Positions 25,633 through 38,750 of a stretch of DNA of 64,000 bases are shown in pieces. Source of the stretch: Eleginops maclovinus (Eukaryota; Chordata; Actinopteri; Perciformes; Eleginopidae); NCBI RefSeq assembly GCF_036324505.1, contig NC_086370.1, positions 20,845,290 to 20,909,289 of the forward strand, in the 5' to 3' direction. The position numbers and the translations under genes were made by a program. Under the pieces are notes generated by a model. The model was not told the origin of the DNA. It ran no database searches and worked only from the letters and a program-made list of their open reading frames with translations. The stretch's first letter is position 1, and each line of letters opens with the position of its first letter.

Positions 25633-27574
25633 CCCTCATGCAGGAGGATTACATCTACAGAAAGGTATGCAGCACCCCCATGTCTCGAATCCTCCAGCAG
25701 CACTTTTACATTCACACACACCATTAGAGTGAGTTGAAAGCGACTGTCCTCACTCTGCGTTAATGCCTTCTTGTTTTTATAACATTTGGACTTCTGATAT
25801 TCTAGCTCTGCTCGCTCCTGAAGGTGTGACGGTAACATCTCAGGTGTGGAGAGAAGTTTCGTTTAGCGCTTTTTATACAATGTCGACAGTGAAAGCAAAA
25901 GCTCCCGGACTGTTATTGTAGCTCCGCTCGAACGTTCCTGTTCTGCGTTCAAGACTTCGATTGGATTTCAGGATAACCTACAATGCAACAACTACATGCA
26001 GATATACCGTCCCTCTGAGGCCTTTGCTCAATCACCGGCATAGTCTTCCAGCTGAGCTTCAAACCTGCTCTGACTTACACTATTATCTGAGTTTTTCAAT
26101 TGTAATGTATTGTAATATTATATCGTAACTGTTCTATGTACTGTTTTATTGACCTGTACTTTGTTCTGCTGTATAATTGTTTAGAGGTGATGCAATGCGT
26201 TTGGTGTTTGTTACGTAGCTGCCTAAGGACTGCAGAAGGAAATCAGCTATCAGATCAAATCAGGCATAAATCATCTCTTCTCTATCCTGAGATCAATGTA
26301 TTTGTATGCATGGTCCTTGTTCAAATAAAATACATAAATTACAACAAACATTCATTTCTTTTTCCAACACAAACATATATAGTTAATGTCAGATTTAAAA
26401 GTATGTTTTTAGTTAAAACTGCTGTGGAGAAACAAAACCACAAAGAGGATGAACTGCTGAATGTCTCATTAAAGGGTCGGGGAAATGGTACAAGTACATA
26501 TGGAAAAAAGATATGTATTGCCAGCTTGTTGTCGGAGTCATTCAGCTAAGTTCTTCATTAGTTTTAGCACACTGCATCTAAAGGAAGTGCTGCTCTGTAA
26601 ATGTAATCTGAATGAAGTTGTATTGCTGTCCCTTTCTCTAGATAAGTGCATCAATGAGTTCAACATCTAACACAAATTAGCCAGTTTTTCCAAATCTGCC
26701 ATTTTCTATAAACAAATGAGTAGTGCTTCAGTGTCTTTGTCCTTTCTTAAATAACATAAACAGAAACATGTTATTTTAGCATTTAAAAGGTTGCAAAATC
26801 CTCTTTTATAGTGTGTTGCAGCAGCAGAACTTCAAAACAAAGACAAGGAATCACAAGGAAGCCGGGGGTCAGAGGTCGCAGCCTGCTGACCTTCTGATAA
26901 GTCCAACAGGAAGCTTAACGGGACTTGAAGCTCAGCCAGAGTTTAAAGAGTGAAAACAAACTTAGAAAATGTCTGGAGTTGCCTTTTTAGTCACTGTGTG
27001 TGTCTGAGCAATAACAGCAGCCGTGTGATCGGAGCTGCAGATCACACCGAGCCTCTGATGACTCGCTTATTGTCTGATCGATTTAAGAGCTTTACACGTT
27101 TCCAGATGAAGCATTTCACCATTTGGTTATCTAACTGTTCCATCTAGAGTCTGGGTTTGTTGCTGTGGTGCTTTTATTGTTTTTTAAACAGAACACAAAA
27201 CCTATTTTTAAATTAGGCGCAAATGTGCACTAACTTTGGATGAAGACAGGCGGTTGAAAATGCGTCCCATTGGCTTTTTGTTCTAGGGTTTAATTATGGT
27301 TCTAACATCTTTCTATTTACTTCCTGCTTTGAGGACATTTTAAAGGAGAATACTATATTTTTTTTACCTCATTACAGTTATTTTACATCCTAAGTTCCTT
27401 TACAAATTAAAAGTTTGGCTTAAAAAACAAACACATTTTGATATTGATGATATTTTGATCAAATTCCACCAGCAAACAGTTTAATCAATCAATCAATTAG
27501 TCAATTAACAGATTATTTATTGGCATCTATAACTATTTAAGCAATTTTCTAAATGAATTAGAATTATTTTAGAG
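25633..27574. other. Non-coding gap
   Basis: No coding signal. A repeat-free, GC-balanced patch at about 26860-27150 (with TGACCTTCTGATAAG and CAGCTG-type words) may be regulatory, but this is a guess. Confidence 0.4.
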
Positions 27575-27710
27575 TTTTTTGCATTGGGTACTTTTAAGAT
27601 TAAGGCTTTAACTACATTCTGCTGATTAAACTTGCTTACTTTTACTCAACTAACCCGTCTAATGCAGGACTTTTACAGAGTATTCTTAAACTGTGGTTTT
27701 ACTTACCACT
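27575..27710 (+). repeat. Dispersed AGTACTTTTACTT-family repeat
   Basis: GGGTACTTTTAAGATTAAGG, then ACTTTTACTCAACTAA, ATGCAGGACTTTTACAGAGT and TTAAACTGTGG. This word order (TACTTTTACTTAAGTA, GCAGGACTTTTAC, GAGTATTTTTACA) is that of a very common fish interspersed repeat. Other copies lie at 30596, 41868 (minus), 46538 (minus), 50105 and 61215 (minus). Confidence 0.6.
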
Positions 27711-28921
27711 GACATTTGCACCAGAATAACCCCCTCTGTTAAGATTGGACACTTGAACTCTGCACAAACCCAGAATATGACTCTAATAATAATGTTAATA
27801 TGATAGTACCGTACTTTAAGCTCCAGTGAATACAAATCTGCAGCCGGGACACACACACACACTCCCTGAGTCCTGCACTCTCTTTTGTCTGCCATCCCGT
27901 CAGGTATTTCCTGTAATCTGTTTGATAGGAGCGTTTCAGAGATCACAACACGCGCCTGCAGCCTCATCTCTGCTGCCTCACGCCTCAGAGAGCAACAAAG
28001 GCAGCGGCGCTGACGCACACATCAGCGGCATGACAGGACTCCTATCGTCCTATCAGAAGAACAACAGGACTTTAAGGAGACAGTTTAATCCAGGAAATAA
28101 TAACCTAGAAACAGGTTAAAAATACTTCAGATGGCTGTTGCAGCAGTCGTTGATAAATTCAGCGATATAATTTGTGTTTTCTCTTATTTAAAAGCTTTGG
28201 TTTTGCACATACTCTTCCTGAGATACATGTCATTATTTATGTGGATTATTCCTCACTCTTTTCCTCATGAATTTAACTCAAAGCACATCATCGTGTTTTA
28301 AAATGCAGAATAAAGGTAATATTTCTGCTTTGATTTTCTGTATTTTGCAGTCTCTTGTTTCATATTGGAAATAAAGCTCAAACACTTTGTTTGAATGTGA
28401 ATTATTTTCTCAGATTTGGACTTTTTTTCTTTGTCAAGCCACAATTTATTTTATTCCATGTCGACTTGGGCCCCCTTTAGCTTTTTCATTTATAAAAATA
28501 AGAAGAGTTACTTCAAACAACAACACCAACATTTATAAAAAGATCAATAAAACTTTGATTAAAAACCGAAATATAGATTTGATCTCATTTTACTGATAAC
28601 TGATAACATTCTGATTCTGAAGGTAGATTTCCCTGTGAGTTGATGAAGCTTCGTGAAGAATCCAGTGTTGCATCAGTGATTGTGAAAAGCTTTTCTATTA
28701 AATACTCCTGTTACTGTTCTTCTTTGGTTGAGAGTGTTATTTTGATCTCTGTAGTCTCTCACGGGTCTGTTTTCAGATTAGAGAAACACTTTGTCTCCTT
28801 CGAAGTCAACTCAAGTCACATTGCACATCTTTCATCTCTCCGAACATCGTGTTGTCTGTTAGAAATTATAAATATTGGAGGCTGGCGGCGGATGGGGACG
28901 TTACCATGGACTACATTGTAT

Positions 28922-28923
<2 letters not shown>
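27711..28923. other. Non-coding gap
   Basis: AT-rich, no feature supported. Confidence 0.5.

Positions 28924-29011
<88 letters not shown>
28924..29011 (+). repeat. (GT)n microsatellite, about 44 copies
   Basis: Perfect GT run. Confidence 0.97.
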
Positions 29012-29012
<1 letters not shown>

Positions 29013-29079
29013 CCTAACAAAGTCTTAGGGGTCTCGTTTCTGTCACGCTCAACTTCCTGTTATTCACCTCACAGCTCGG

Positions 29080-29190
29080 CAGACACTCTGATATCCACGG
29101 CAAACACTCGACTACAATGCTGAACATAAAGAGGAATAACCAACGCTTCTTCTTACCCAGCATGCATCTCTCTGCAGATGAGGCATCAGG
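29080..29190 (+). repeat. Left copy of a diverged local duplication
   Basis: ACTCTGATATCCACG, CTCGACTACA, then CTTCTTCTTACCCAGCATGC and CTCTGCAGAT recur in the same order in the segment at 29350-29445. Confidence 0.6.
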
Positions 29191-29349
29191 ACACATATCG
29201 TTATTAAAGCCTCAAGATAAGGGTTTGCAAAGAGGAGTAATCTTCTAACATAAACACGCTTCTAGAGACAAAGTGCAACACAAATCCACTTCTCAAACTC
29301 AAAGTCTCAGGAAATCTTAAGTGATTCCAATACCACTAATACTAATATC

Positions 29350-29445
29350 TGCACACTCTGATATGCACGCTCGACTACATCGATGTACATGAAGCAGCAC
29401 ACTCAAAGCTTCTTCATACCCAACATGCGTTTCCCTGCAGATCAT
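29350..29445 (+). repeat. Right copy of a diverged local duplication
   Basis: ACTCTGATATGCACG, CTCGACTACA, CTTCTTCATACCCAACATGC and CCCTGCAGAT match the left copy about 265 bp upstream. The intermediate sequence differs by small indels. Confidence 0.6.
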
Positions 29446-29904
29446 CATTGCCCCACTTTCCTCCTGTTATGATTCACAGCACAAGGCCATAGCTTTAAAG
29501 GGGCCCCAATCATGAGTGGGGCCAGTGGACCAAGGAAGCTTCGACACAGAGTTTCCATCAACATCTCAAACACCAAATTTAAAAAGGGCTGCTGAAGTTT
29601 TTATGTTCAAGATACGTAGATTTTGATATCACGTTTCCAGCTCCTTAAGGTTTGCCTAATTCCCTTCGCTTAATATTAGTGTGTGGTTGTCTCAGGTCCA
29701 ACATGGGAACAGTGCACAATATAAAGGCAGGCATGACATATCACTGTCACAGCACTGTAGACTTTCTTAGAGAGAGGCGGCCATGAAGATCTGATATTAA
29801 AGACCAGGGGGGGAAGAAGTATTTGGATATTTAAGTTTAATGGTAAAAAGTTCAAGAGTTAAACGTTGAACACAAAACTTTGTCTAAATAAAATACGGCC
29901 TGAA
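29446..29904. other. Non-coding gap
   Basis: A GGGGGGAAGAAGTATTTGGATA word at 29806-29830 may be a remnant of the AGTACTTTTACTT repeat (minus strand). Nothing else. Confidence 0.35.
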
Positions 29905-29985
29905 GTTTTAATAATAACACATTTTATTTGTATAGCGCTTTTCTAAAAACTCAAAGACACTTTACAGAATTACAATTCATAAAAA
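29905..29985 (-). mobile_element. Retroelement 3' tail (AAAGCGCTATACAAATAAAA type), minus strand
   Basis: On the minus strand, TGTAAAGTGTCTTTGAG, then GAAAAGCGCTATACAAATAA and a TTATTATTA tail. I recall this arrangement as the 3' end of an abundant fish LINE/SINE group. Only the terminal 80 bp are present. Confidence 0.55.
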
Positions 29986-30096
29986 CATAATTACAACAAC
30001 ACACTTTTAGAACTGTTTGATCACAGGAAGAAGTGAACAGCCGTCAGACTCCAGGCAACATAGTCCAGTAGCACAGCAGTATATGAATCCATCATG

Positions 30097-30228
<132 letters not shown>

Positions 30229-30339
30229 AGCAGGACGAGTGTTTCTGGAGGTGTGTGTTGCTGTGGAGCTCCGCGGCCTCTGAGCCTGTGTTAAGTGGCG
30301 TCTAATCCACTGCAGAGCTGCAGGTTAAAGCGCCACGGC

Positions 30340-30412
30340 TCCGGGCCCCTGACCCCCACGCTGCTAAACAAAGTCCGTCAAAGATCATTAGCGGCCGCTT
30401 CACTTAGATAAT
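30340..30412. promoter_or_regulatory. Candidate conserved non-coding element
   Basis: GC-richer, repeat-free patch with CTAAACAAAG (forkhead-like), GATCATTAGCGG and AGATAATCC (OTX/PITX-like) words between a GT array and a C15 run. Conservation is untested. Confidence 0.18.
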
Positions 30413-30415
30413 CCA

Positions 30416-30430
30416 CCCCCCCCCCCCCCC
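30416..30430 (+). repeat. C15 homopolymer
   Basis: Fifteen C in a row. Confidence 0.95.
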
Positions 30431-30595
30431 TCACCGACCTCTCACAGGTCCCACCAGAAAGGCTGCAGCATCTGAAACTCTGCAGAAACTTTGATAAAGT
30501 TATACAAACTGGAACAAAACCACTACAAGTTTTACTGCTTATTGTAAAACCCAGAAGCTACGAACACATGTTCAACAATCTATATCTGAACAGCG

Positions 30596-31110
30596 GTAGG
30601 TACTGGACTTCAGTACAATGTTAAGATACTTTAACTGAGTATTTGTATTCTACTGTAATAAAGGTAAGGAATGAGTATTGTAGTTTTTATACCACTACGA
30701 TTATCTAACAGCTTACTTTACAGATCCAGAGTTTTATCCAATACTATAAATCATCCAATAAATAAACTATGACATATTTATTATGGGTTAAGATATCCAG
30801 CTGTATGGGATATAATGGAGTACATTAATTGATGTATATATTGTCAGAGGGATTACTTTTTGTTACATTAAATATATCATAAATATTGTATTTAAATATG
30901 TTATACTGCCCAAAAAGATGTGAAGAATGTGCTCTTTTTCAACCTTAAAAAGCTGCTTAGATGCGGTACTTATTATTAATCAGTAATAGTAGTACACTAA
31001 GTTATAGATTATTAAACAACGGGGCATCATTTTGTTTCAGGAGTACTTTTATTTTTATACTTTAAGGTCATTTTGTTGCTTCTACTTCTGCAGATCTCCA
31101 CATAATAATG
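30596..31110 (+). repeat. Long copy of the AGTACTTTTACTT dispersed repeat
   Basis: Starts with TACTGGACTTCAGTACAATG and ACTGAGTATTTGTATTCTAC and ends with AGGAGTACTTTTATTTTTAT and GCTTCTACTTCTGCAG. The two ends match opposite parts of the fish repeat, with about 250 bp of AT-rich sequence between, so the copy is either long or interrupted. Confidence 0.5.
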
Positions 31111-34100
31111 TTTGAACAGGACTTTCTTTATTGTTACTGTTTACTGAAATCCCTTTTTCTGTTGGGATTGATTTTCATACTGAAAACGTGCATAGCATCA
31201 TTATGTTATAACAGTACATATATTATTATTCTAATATAATATGTACTGTTTCCCATGCCCTGCTTTTTCATCTCGAACTTGACTTTTGTTTTTAAGTATT
31301 GACATTGGAGCATCTCAAGTTTGTATTTTTATGTTCGGACTAAACTGGTTTGAGACAGAGGATGCTGTACGTTTTCAGAAATGTGAACAAAGTGTGTTGA
31401 CTTTCTAAAAATGTAAACCCACACAAAGAAGAAAGACTATCCTTCAGTCTGTGTTCACACTCTGAGCGTCTGGCACATTTTTGAGTATTTCTTACAAATA
31501 TTTTGGATTTGTTATCTACTAAAGCTTCACAGAAAATATAAATCATCACCTTCCCGTCGCTGCTGGTGAAAAACACATTTTCTGAGTCCAGGTTCGCAGA
31601 CACACTACGGCTGCATCAGCTGGATGTTTCCACTGCAGAGCCAGCAAAGGGGTCGTCCGTATTTCACCAAAATATGGTAATAAAGTTCAACTCGCCGCTC
31701 AAATAAATCTGGAAAAATAACATGTTATTAAAAGTCACGAAGCACACTTTCTTACTCTTCATATTTTCCTATCCTGTGGCATGTTTCCGTTTGTGCATCC
31801 TCTCTAATTATGTTTCTGTTTTGCATCTCATTTTCCAACTGCTGTCAACAAAGGCTGATCTAATCTGGCTTAATATCATTAATGTGCATCAGCAGGAAAA
31901 AGTATGCAGGATTACCAGAGAAATTACACTTTGTTTTTACACCAAATCCAGGTTAAAACAGCTAATGAAAACTAACTAGATGTTAGTTTTTTGTGTAATT
32001 CTGAACGAGTCTCTGTGTCGTATTTGTGAAATAACACAACCGGTTTCTAGCGTGTTTCATAAGCCTCAGGGTTCGTGTGAGGTTCCCACCTGGAGAGGGA
32101 AAAATAATCCCTCAATTTGAGCAAAAACAAGACAAATCCCTAAACTGGGAGCTCCTGAACAGCTGTGAACCAGGAACCAGGAAACTTTTTGAATGGATGA
32201 ATAGATGAAAGTGCATTTCTATTTATCCCCGGGGGGAAGATGCATGTCCCAACAGCAGACTGAGAAGGAACCACTGGGTCAAATAATTGTGCAAAACCAC
32301 TAAAACTAGTCAAAACTTTTACTATTTGATATTTATTTTATCTTCACTGTCCCTTTGCTGATGGCTGTCGTTATTACTGGTTGCTAGGTAACTTTCTTTA
32401 TTGCAGTAAAGTGTGCAAAATGCTTTCATCGGTACAGTAAGAAGGTTTTAAGTTAGGAGATAAAAACATGCGTTGCATTTAGCCATGACTCTTTGTTTGC
32501 ATGAACAGAGGAATAAAAGTGAAGGTGTATTATCTTAGAATTATTTCAGAATAAAAGTGAGTCTGACCTCTGCCTGCACAGACAGACAGATCATGTCATC
32601 TCCATCTTGTTCATGATGTGAGGAGAGAAGGAGAGGAGCAGGGTTTATGGTGAGTAAACTGAAATACAGCTTTTATCTGGAGGTAAAACTCGAGGAAATA
32701 TCAAGTAATAAGGACTTCTGCATTATTTTGTCTGTGTTCAAAAAAGTTTAAAGCATTGAGAGAAACATCTGGAAGAAACAGGAAAACTAACCAAAGAACA
32801 TTTGGTATAAAGTCTCAAATAAATGGATGATGAGGCTTATTTCAAATGTGTTCAGTTATTATTTCGGCTTTAAAATACCGATCCTTTTTTCAGCGTGTTG
32901 TACCGAAGGAGTTTCAGGAATAAGCTGAATCTTACCGGTGTGATTCTGACAGACGTGCAGATTCTGTCCAGTTCCTAAAACTTCTCCAACACGTGAAACT
33001 GTTTCCAGAAGAGCTGAAACAAAAGAGAGAACAATAACACAAAGTGAGCAACTCAATGTGAATGATCAGAGCAGGAATTTCTGCACTGAAACAACCTTTT
33101 ATTGTGCAGAAAGGATTCAAACAGAGGCCGGGTTGTAAATGAAGGTTGATGGATAATAACTCTCATAATTTACTGAGATTTGGTAGGATGTTTGTGAATC
33201 CCCATCCTGCAAACAGCCAGTGAATGCAGCACGGTATTGTAATGAATGAGGCTGAAATTTGTTGTTTATTAGATTCGAAACAAACCTCAAAATTGTCTAA
33301 AAGTGTGTTGAAATACTTCTGTAATAAATGCTTTCTGTAGTTTAGTTAACCCAGATTTTATTTGGTAGTTTAAAAGATCCAGAAAGTTTTCAGGAGGAAA
33401 GTTTTGAAACACTTTTGTACATTTTACACTTTTAAAATCATGACAGAAAATGAAAATACACAAATCACCAAAAATCACTCAAATGCTCAATTTAACCTTT
33501 TCCTTCCGTCAGAAGGATTCATACGAAACACTTCCTGCTTCATCTTTGTTCATGTTTCTGTGGTTTCAGAGGGAGGAGCAGCTTCACACACTGCAGGACA
33601 GAAGCTCTCTGTAACCTGACTTTAATAGGAAAGTAACTCAAATAGATGTAGAAATGAATACAAAAAACAACAACAAACTACATACAGAATTATTTAGTTT
33701 TTACGATACCTATGTGCACATATGATCAGACCATTTGGAATGATCTTATGCATGTTTTGGTTTTGCTAACCCTACATGAATCTACATTTTTAAGGAAATG
33801 TTAAACAAAAGTTTGAGCTACGAAATAATAAACAAAAAAAGGCGAAACATCTCAAAACAACGTCAAAATAAAATGTGTATCTTATAATCTGTGTCAGTAA
33901 GATGATTATCAAGACCGAAATATGAATGTTTACACTCTGGATCCAGTTATTCTATTTGACAATTTAGTTTTGGCCTCAAAATAGTAAAAGAATAAATAAT
34001 ATTAGCTTCCCTTCTGTTTTTACAAATAATTGTTTCAATGGGAAATGAATAATACAGTGCAGCAATAATATTTTAAATCACGTGAAAAGAACGTGTCTTC

Positions 34101-34414
34101 ATGTCTAGAAAAAATGATATCTTATGTTTGAAAGTATACGAGTTCAGTAGATAATAAAAAACAGAAGCGTTTGAAAGATCTGTTAATAAACGTACTAAGA
34201 ACAAATCAATTCACAGAAAAAAACTATAAGAAAATACATTTCAAGCATCAAATATAAATGAGGATTTACATTTACAAAATATTGTAAATCGTTGTATGGA
34301 AATATATTATAAAATGAGAGATGTAGACGTTGAACGGACTGCAAACATTTACAAATGGTCAGGAAAAACAGGAGGCATGTAGACCAGCACCAACCCCCCT
34401 CCATCTCTCTCACA

Positions 34415-34420
<6 letters not shown>
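31111..34420. other. Large non-coding gap
   Basis: AT-rich with short open frames only. A possible retroelement-tail word (TTTATCCCCGGGGGG) is at 32219-32235. A TTTATG|GTGAGTA donor-like site at 32648 has no convincing partner. Confidence 0.4.

Positions 34421-34489
<69 letters not shown>
34421..34489 (+). repeat. (CA)n microsatellite, about 34 copies
   Basis: Perfect CA run after a short CTCTCACACTCTCT lead-in. Confidence 0.97.
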
Positions 34490-34490
<1 letters not shown>

Positions 34491-36179
34491 GATATGTAAG
34501 GAAAAACATACCCAGCGTGAGTTAACCCTTTGACGAGCTCTAAAGAACTTATTGCTGCTTATTCTTAAATTGCTCTTCCAGAACAACACGTAGAAATCAC
34601 TTTTGAAAACAACAACAAACAATAACCTTCCAATTAATATAACAATAAAGTTTTTAAACAAAATAGAAACAAATATATTATGTATGTATTATATTATATA
34701 TTATTATGGAATGTTTTGGTTGTGAAATCAGGAAAAACAGTTCTTGGTGCAGCTCTTTTTTTCAGTGGTCAAATTCCGCCAGTAAATGAAGACGTCTTTG
34801 AACGCTCTAAATTGCATCAACAGTGTTTCTGTGTGTGCAAACACTCCGTAATCTTGACGCGGGGTTCCTTAAATCTCTGAGTCTAATACCTCAAATCTGC
34901 CTCCATTTGGAAGATTATGGTCAGGCAGTCCGAATAAATCTTACATTAACTTATTAAAACCTTTAATCTGCAGACGTCACACGCAGTGGTTCAGGGACTC
35001 CTTCCCCTTTAATTTCAATATAACGTTTAAAGAGGTCATTAAGAGTCAAATTAAAGCTGCAGCAAGGAAGTTAAAAGTGTGTGTTTGCATCACAGGGGTT
35101 TTATTCAGCCTGAAGCGACATATTTCTTCATAATTGTATTTGCAAAATTATTATTAACAACGAATATGTTTGTTGTAAATGCACGGATGAATGCATGGAG
35201 AGCACAAGCGTAATTTAATAGGAGTCTTTCTGTGTCATTTGTAAAAAAATGTATGCATGTTTGGTTGTTGCAAACCAACACAACATACAAGAAAACAGCA
35301 ACAGCAAATGGTCAATTAAATGGATGTTAGTTTGCAATGTAGGGTTATTCAAATTTAGATTTTTAGAATGAGGAAAATAATTTGAAACACCAGAAATATC
35401 AAAATTGAAGAAAATTAAAAACATTCATAATTTGATTTATCTTTGTAAACATTTAAATTAACACCTTTAATCTGCAGGAGTTGCCTAAAAGTATTCTAAT
35501 TTAATGTGGATATTAAATGGCCCATGCATTTGGAAATGAAAAAGAAGGGTTTCACTTGGTCGATGCAGATCCTGCATAAAAACAGCAAAAGTTAAACCCC
35601 TCAATAAATCAAATTAAATTCCTGTATTCCTGTTATCTGCAATAAAACATTAGATTTGTGAAACAATTAAAAAGTTATATAAAAAGATAAAAAATAAAAA
35701 AGATGTTTCATTTTTTCAACAAATTCAATATATTTATCAAATTTAAATCAAAACTTTCATCCCTTAGACGTCATTTGTATTTCACTTTAAGGGCCCCATG
35801 TATTGTACAATTAAAAAACAAGTATAAGATAATGTTTCATTTGGTTACAAATCCTGTTAGATCAACTCATACATAAATACATTTTACTCTCTTAATTTAT
35901 TTTATATATTTCTAAATGTAAAACCCAAAAGGTATTCCAGTTTGATGAGAATATTAAAGGGGCCCATGTGTAAAATGAACGGCATGTGTGTGTGTGTGTG
36001 TAAGCGCAGAGGTTAACCGTGTTTGCACCACAGCTTTGACACATTATGACATGTTTATTTCGCCTGCTTTGCTTTCCGTGCTTTTATTTTCCCCAAACTC
36101 AGCTTCAAGTGAAGTCAATTGAGCAGGCGGGGTCGACGGAGGTTTTTTGGCCTTGAACTCTCCGTGTCACGGTTTTTTA
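34490..36179. other. Non-coding gap
   Basis: AT-rich. The 34890-35060 part is repeat-free with CCTTTAATCTGCAG and TTAAAG words, and could be regulatory. No gene. Confidence 0.4.
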
Positions 36180-36425
36180 AAGAGCATCAGCTTGGAAAAA
36201 ATGCTGCAAAACTGAGCTGCAGTATTTCCAAACAAACATCGCAGGAAATGCAAAAAAAACAGAAAGAGCTGTGACCCGGCGCCGACTCCCACCCCGCCCC
36301 CCGGTGAAGATCGCGTGCAGGAAGCAGGCAGCCCAGAGCTCGCTGCTGCTGAAATACCCAGGCGGCGTGACCTTCCCTTCGCCAGCGACTCACTGAGCAT
36401 GCTCAGTAGCATCCGCAGAGTTTCG
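36180..36425. other. GC-rich island open on both strands (unidentified)
   Basis: On the plus strand, after a TGA at about 36212, a frame runs for about 70 codons, reading KNRKSCDPAPTPTPPPGEDR and on to LPFASDSLSMLSSIRR, then TGA at about 36427. On the minus strand an 81-codon frame covers the same DNA. Composition (Pro, Glu, Ser, Arg) is protein-like and CpG is frequent in an otherwise AT-rich region. No family is recognised. It could be a coding exon, a CpG-island promoter or chance. Confidence 0.2.
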
Positions 36426-36925
36426 TGACAACACTAATAGTCTGCATGGATCACTGGCACGCAGAGTCACTTCTAATTAGAATTATCTCCATCTTCCACC
36501 AGGGTTTATGGGTGGGGGGGGTTCTTTCTTTCGTTATGCGGGGAAATCTGAGTGGCTAGCCGAAGTGTCCGTTTCCCCGCTAGCTCCGCCTCCTTCGCTT
36601 TCACCTCCGACAGAAGGCCGCCCTCCATCTCCATCTCCAACTCCATCCTTACCCTCCCCCCGTTTCCATACACAAGAAAAAATACATAGAGGGGGGGCAC
36701 GCTCTATTACGTATGCATGCTTTCCTTTCTGCTGTGTGTTGTATGTTCTTTCCATCCCTATTTCCGATCCCGCTACCATCTGCTCGTTTCGTGGAAAATC
36801 GCTTCTCCAGATGTAAAAAATGTCAGCCATTTTTCTAACCCACTTTCTGAGTGTTGGGCCGCGGAGATAAGCAGCTGTGGTGACGGGGGGGTTATTTTTC
36901 GCAGGGGAAGTGCTAAGTGATGGAT
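36426..36925. promoter_or_regulatory. GC/pyrimidine-rich patch with homeodomain cores
   Basis: Begins with CTTCTAATTAGAATTATC (palindromic homeodomain core) and continues with CT/CC-rich and G-tract sequence. It borders the island at 36180. No open frame of interest. Regulatory role is inferred only. Confidence 0.2.
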
Positions 36926-37459
36926 GTCATGCAACCAACCAGCCCCGATTGTAGCAGGTTCCTCGTCCAGTAATTGACTTTATTGAAGAGAGGAAGGAAC
37001 CGATTTATCCGTACCGCTGATTTAACGGGCTAGCTGAAGAAACATGTCTTCTCTTTCTTTAAAGAAACACTTTCGTTTGTTGTTTTTGTTCGGGTTTAAT
37101 CTGCGCGTCCATCACAGACACTTCCCCTAAAGCGACCTGCAGCCAGCGTGAAAACACAAAGAGCCCCGGCCTCCAGGGCTCCGGCTTTACAAGCTGGGGG
37201 TCAAAGGTTGGAGACACAGACGGACAAAAGGTGCCGCTTAAACAGACAAATTAAGACAACACGAGTCGAGTAAAGATCCAGTTTAGATGTTTTAGTCCTC
37301 AGACGTCTTAGTTAGGATTTTATGGAAAGAAAATGACTCGTATCCACAGGAAAACCAAGGAAAGATGGCTAGGAAAAGTTTAGCCAGCCTTCTCTGAATT
37401 GCAGGACATTAAAAGAGGCAGGAAGAGTTCAGGAAGAAGGTGAGACCGGATTTAAACTG
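36926..37459. other. Non-coding gap
   Basis: No supported feature. Confidence 0.5.
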
Positions 37460-37705
37460 TCCACGGACAGACAGACAGACCGACAAACAGACAGGCTGGA
37501 CAGGCAGGCACTGAGCAGACAGACAGACGGGGAAGAGGAAAGAGACAGAAACGAGAAGAAAGCATCAAGTGGGACAGACGGCGGTCAGTCACACAGACAG
37601 AGGGACAGACAGGTGTGTGTAGAGAACAGACAGTGAGGTTTAAAGAGGGACACAGACAGACAGACAGACAGACAGAGAGTTAGACAAACAAACAGAGAGA
37701 CAGCC
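37460..37705 (+). repeat. CAGA/GACA-rich low-complexity tract
   Basis: Interrupted CAGACAGACAGA words, purest at 37650-37673, form a decayed tetranucleotide array in the same orientation as the one at 25535. Confidence 0.75.
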
Positions 37706-37974
37706 GGCTGCATTTAGTGTGAAAACAATAATCAGCTTTTCACAAGTTTACTTTGGTCAAAAAACAGGGTCACTCCCGCCCACAACCGGGGTCTTTTAAC
37801 CAATAAATTCTCCTGAATCAAAACTAGCTTCAGCTCAGAGGGGGGGGGGTGTTATTATTTGTCCAGCTGAAGAGACGTTTGTTGCATGTTGGAGAAACAG
37901 ACAACATGCTGAAAGACAGACGGGTCATTTCAAAGTCAAGCCAACAGGCCGAGCTGCTTCCTGGAAGAAGATGG

Positions 37975-38035
37975 CAGAGTGACAGCAGGAGGTGAAGGCA
38001 GAGGAGGAAGAGGAGGAAGAGGAGGAAGCAGGTTA
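37975..38035 (+). repeat. GGA/GAA polypurine tract
   Basis: GAGGAGGAAGAGGAGGAAGA and similar triplets. Confidence 0.7.
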
Positions 38036-38569
38036 CAAAAAACAACAAGTTCCAGTGGAAAGTGATGCCTCCTTACATCACTACCAATATGGAGGCGCAG
38101 CGATGACGTGTTTTTGTAGTGTGACCCTGAAGGCAGCATGTCCCTGGTTACATTCATAAAAATGTTTTGGATTATTGTAGAAAATAAGATCTGTCGCCAA
38201 CAAATATATATTTATAAGATAGCCATAAGTCAACATTTCAAACTCCTTTAAGCTCGTATTAATACCACACCTTGTTTCAGGCACCAAAAAACCCCTTCAA
38301 AAAATGGCCGACTTCATACAGGGGATTTGGATTTGGACTCATTTGTGCAGCTCTGTAATGTTTATTTACAATCAAATAAAGAAAAGCATGTTTAGGGTAA
38401 CGTTCAAATGATTTTACAGAGTTATTTCAATACTTTCAAGGCTGGAGTTTTGATTTAAAGGCTTTGTTGGAGCAAATATGCAAAGTGTATAGTTTTCTCT
38501 GGAAGGAATCGATGGGTTTTGGTTGCTTAGGTTGAGGAAACCTGAAGCTGTTACTGAAATCATGAAGAT
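38036..38569. other. Non-coding gap
   Basis: No supported feature. Confidence 0.5.
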
Positions 38570-38750
38570 GAAACAAAGACAACAAGCAGCAGGGGATAAA
38601 GGAGACAGCAAGAAGGAGGAGAAGGGATAAAGAGAGTACAGGAGGAAGAGGAGGTAGAGGAGGAGGCAGTCGCTGCAGGACGGCAAGAGAAGAAGTGAAG
38701 CGAGGAGTTGAAGGAGGGGGAGGAAGGAGAAGAGGAGGCGACTGCAAGGT
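38570..38750 (+). repeat. Long polypurine (GGA/GAA) tract
   Basis: About 180 bp of mostly purine sequence (AGGAGGAGAAGGG, GAGGAAGAGGAGGTAGAGGA). Its minus-strand Leu/Ser/Pro-rich open frames come from this bias. Confidence 0.7.

Noticed and set aside
27122..27132. miR-9-like TTTGGTTATCT
   Set aside because: The second half of the mature sequence and the star arm are absent.
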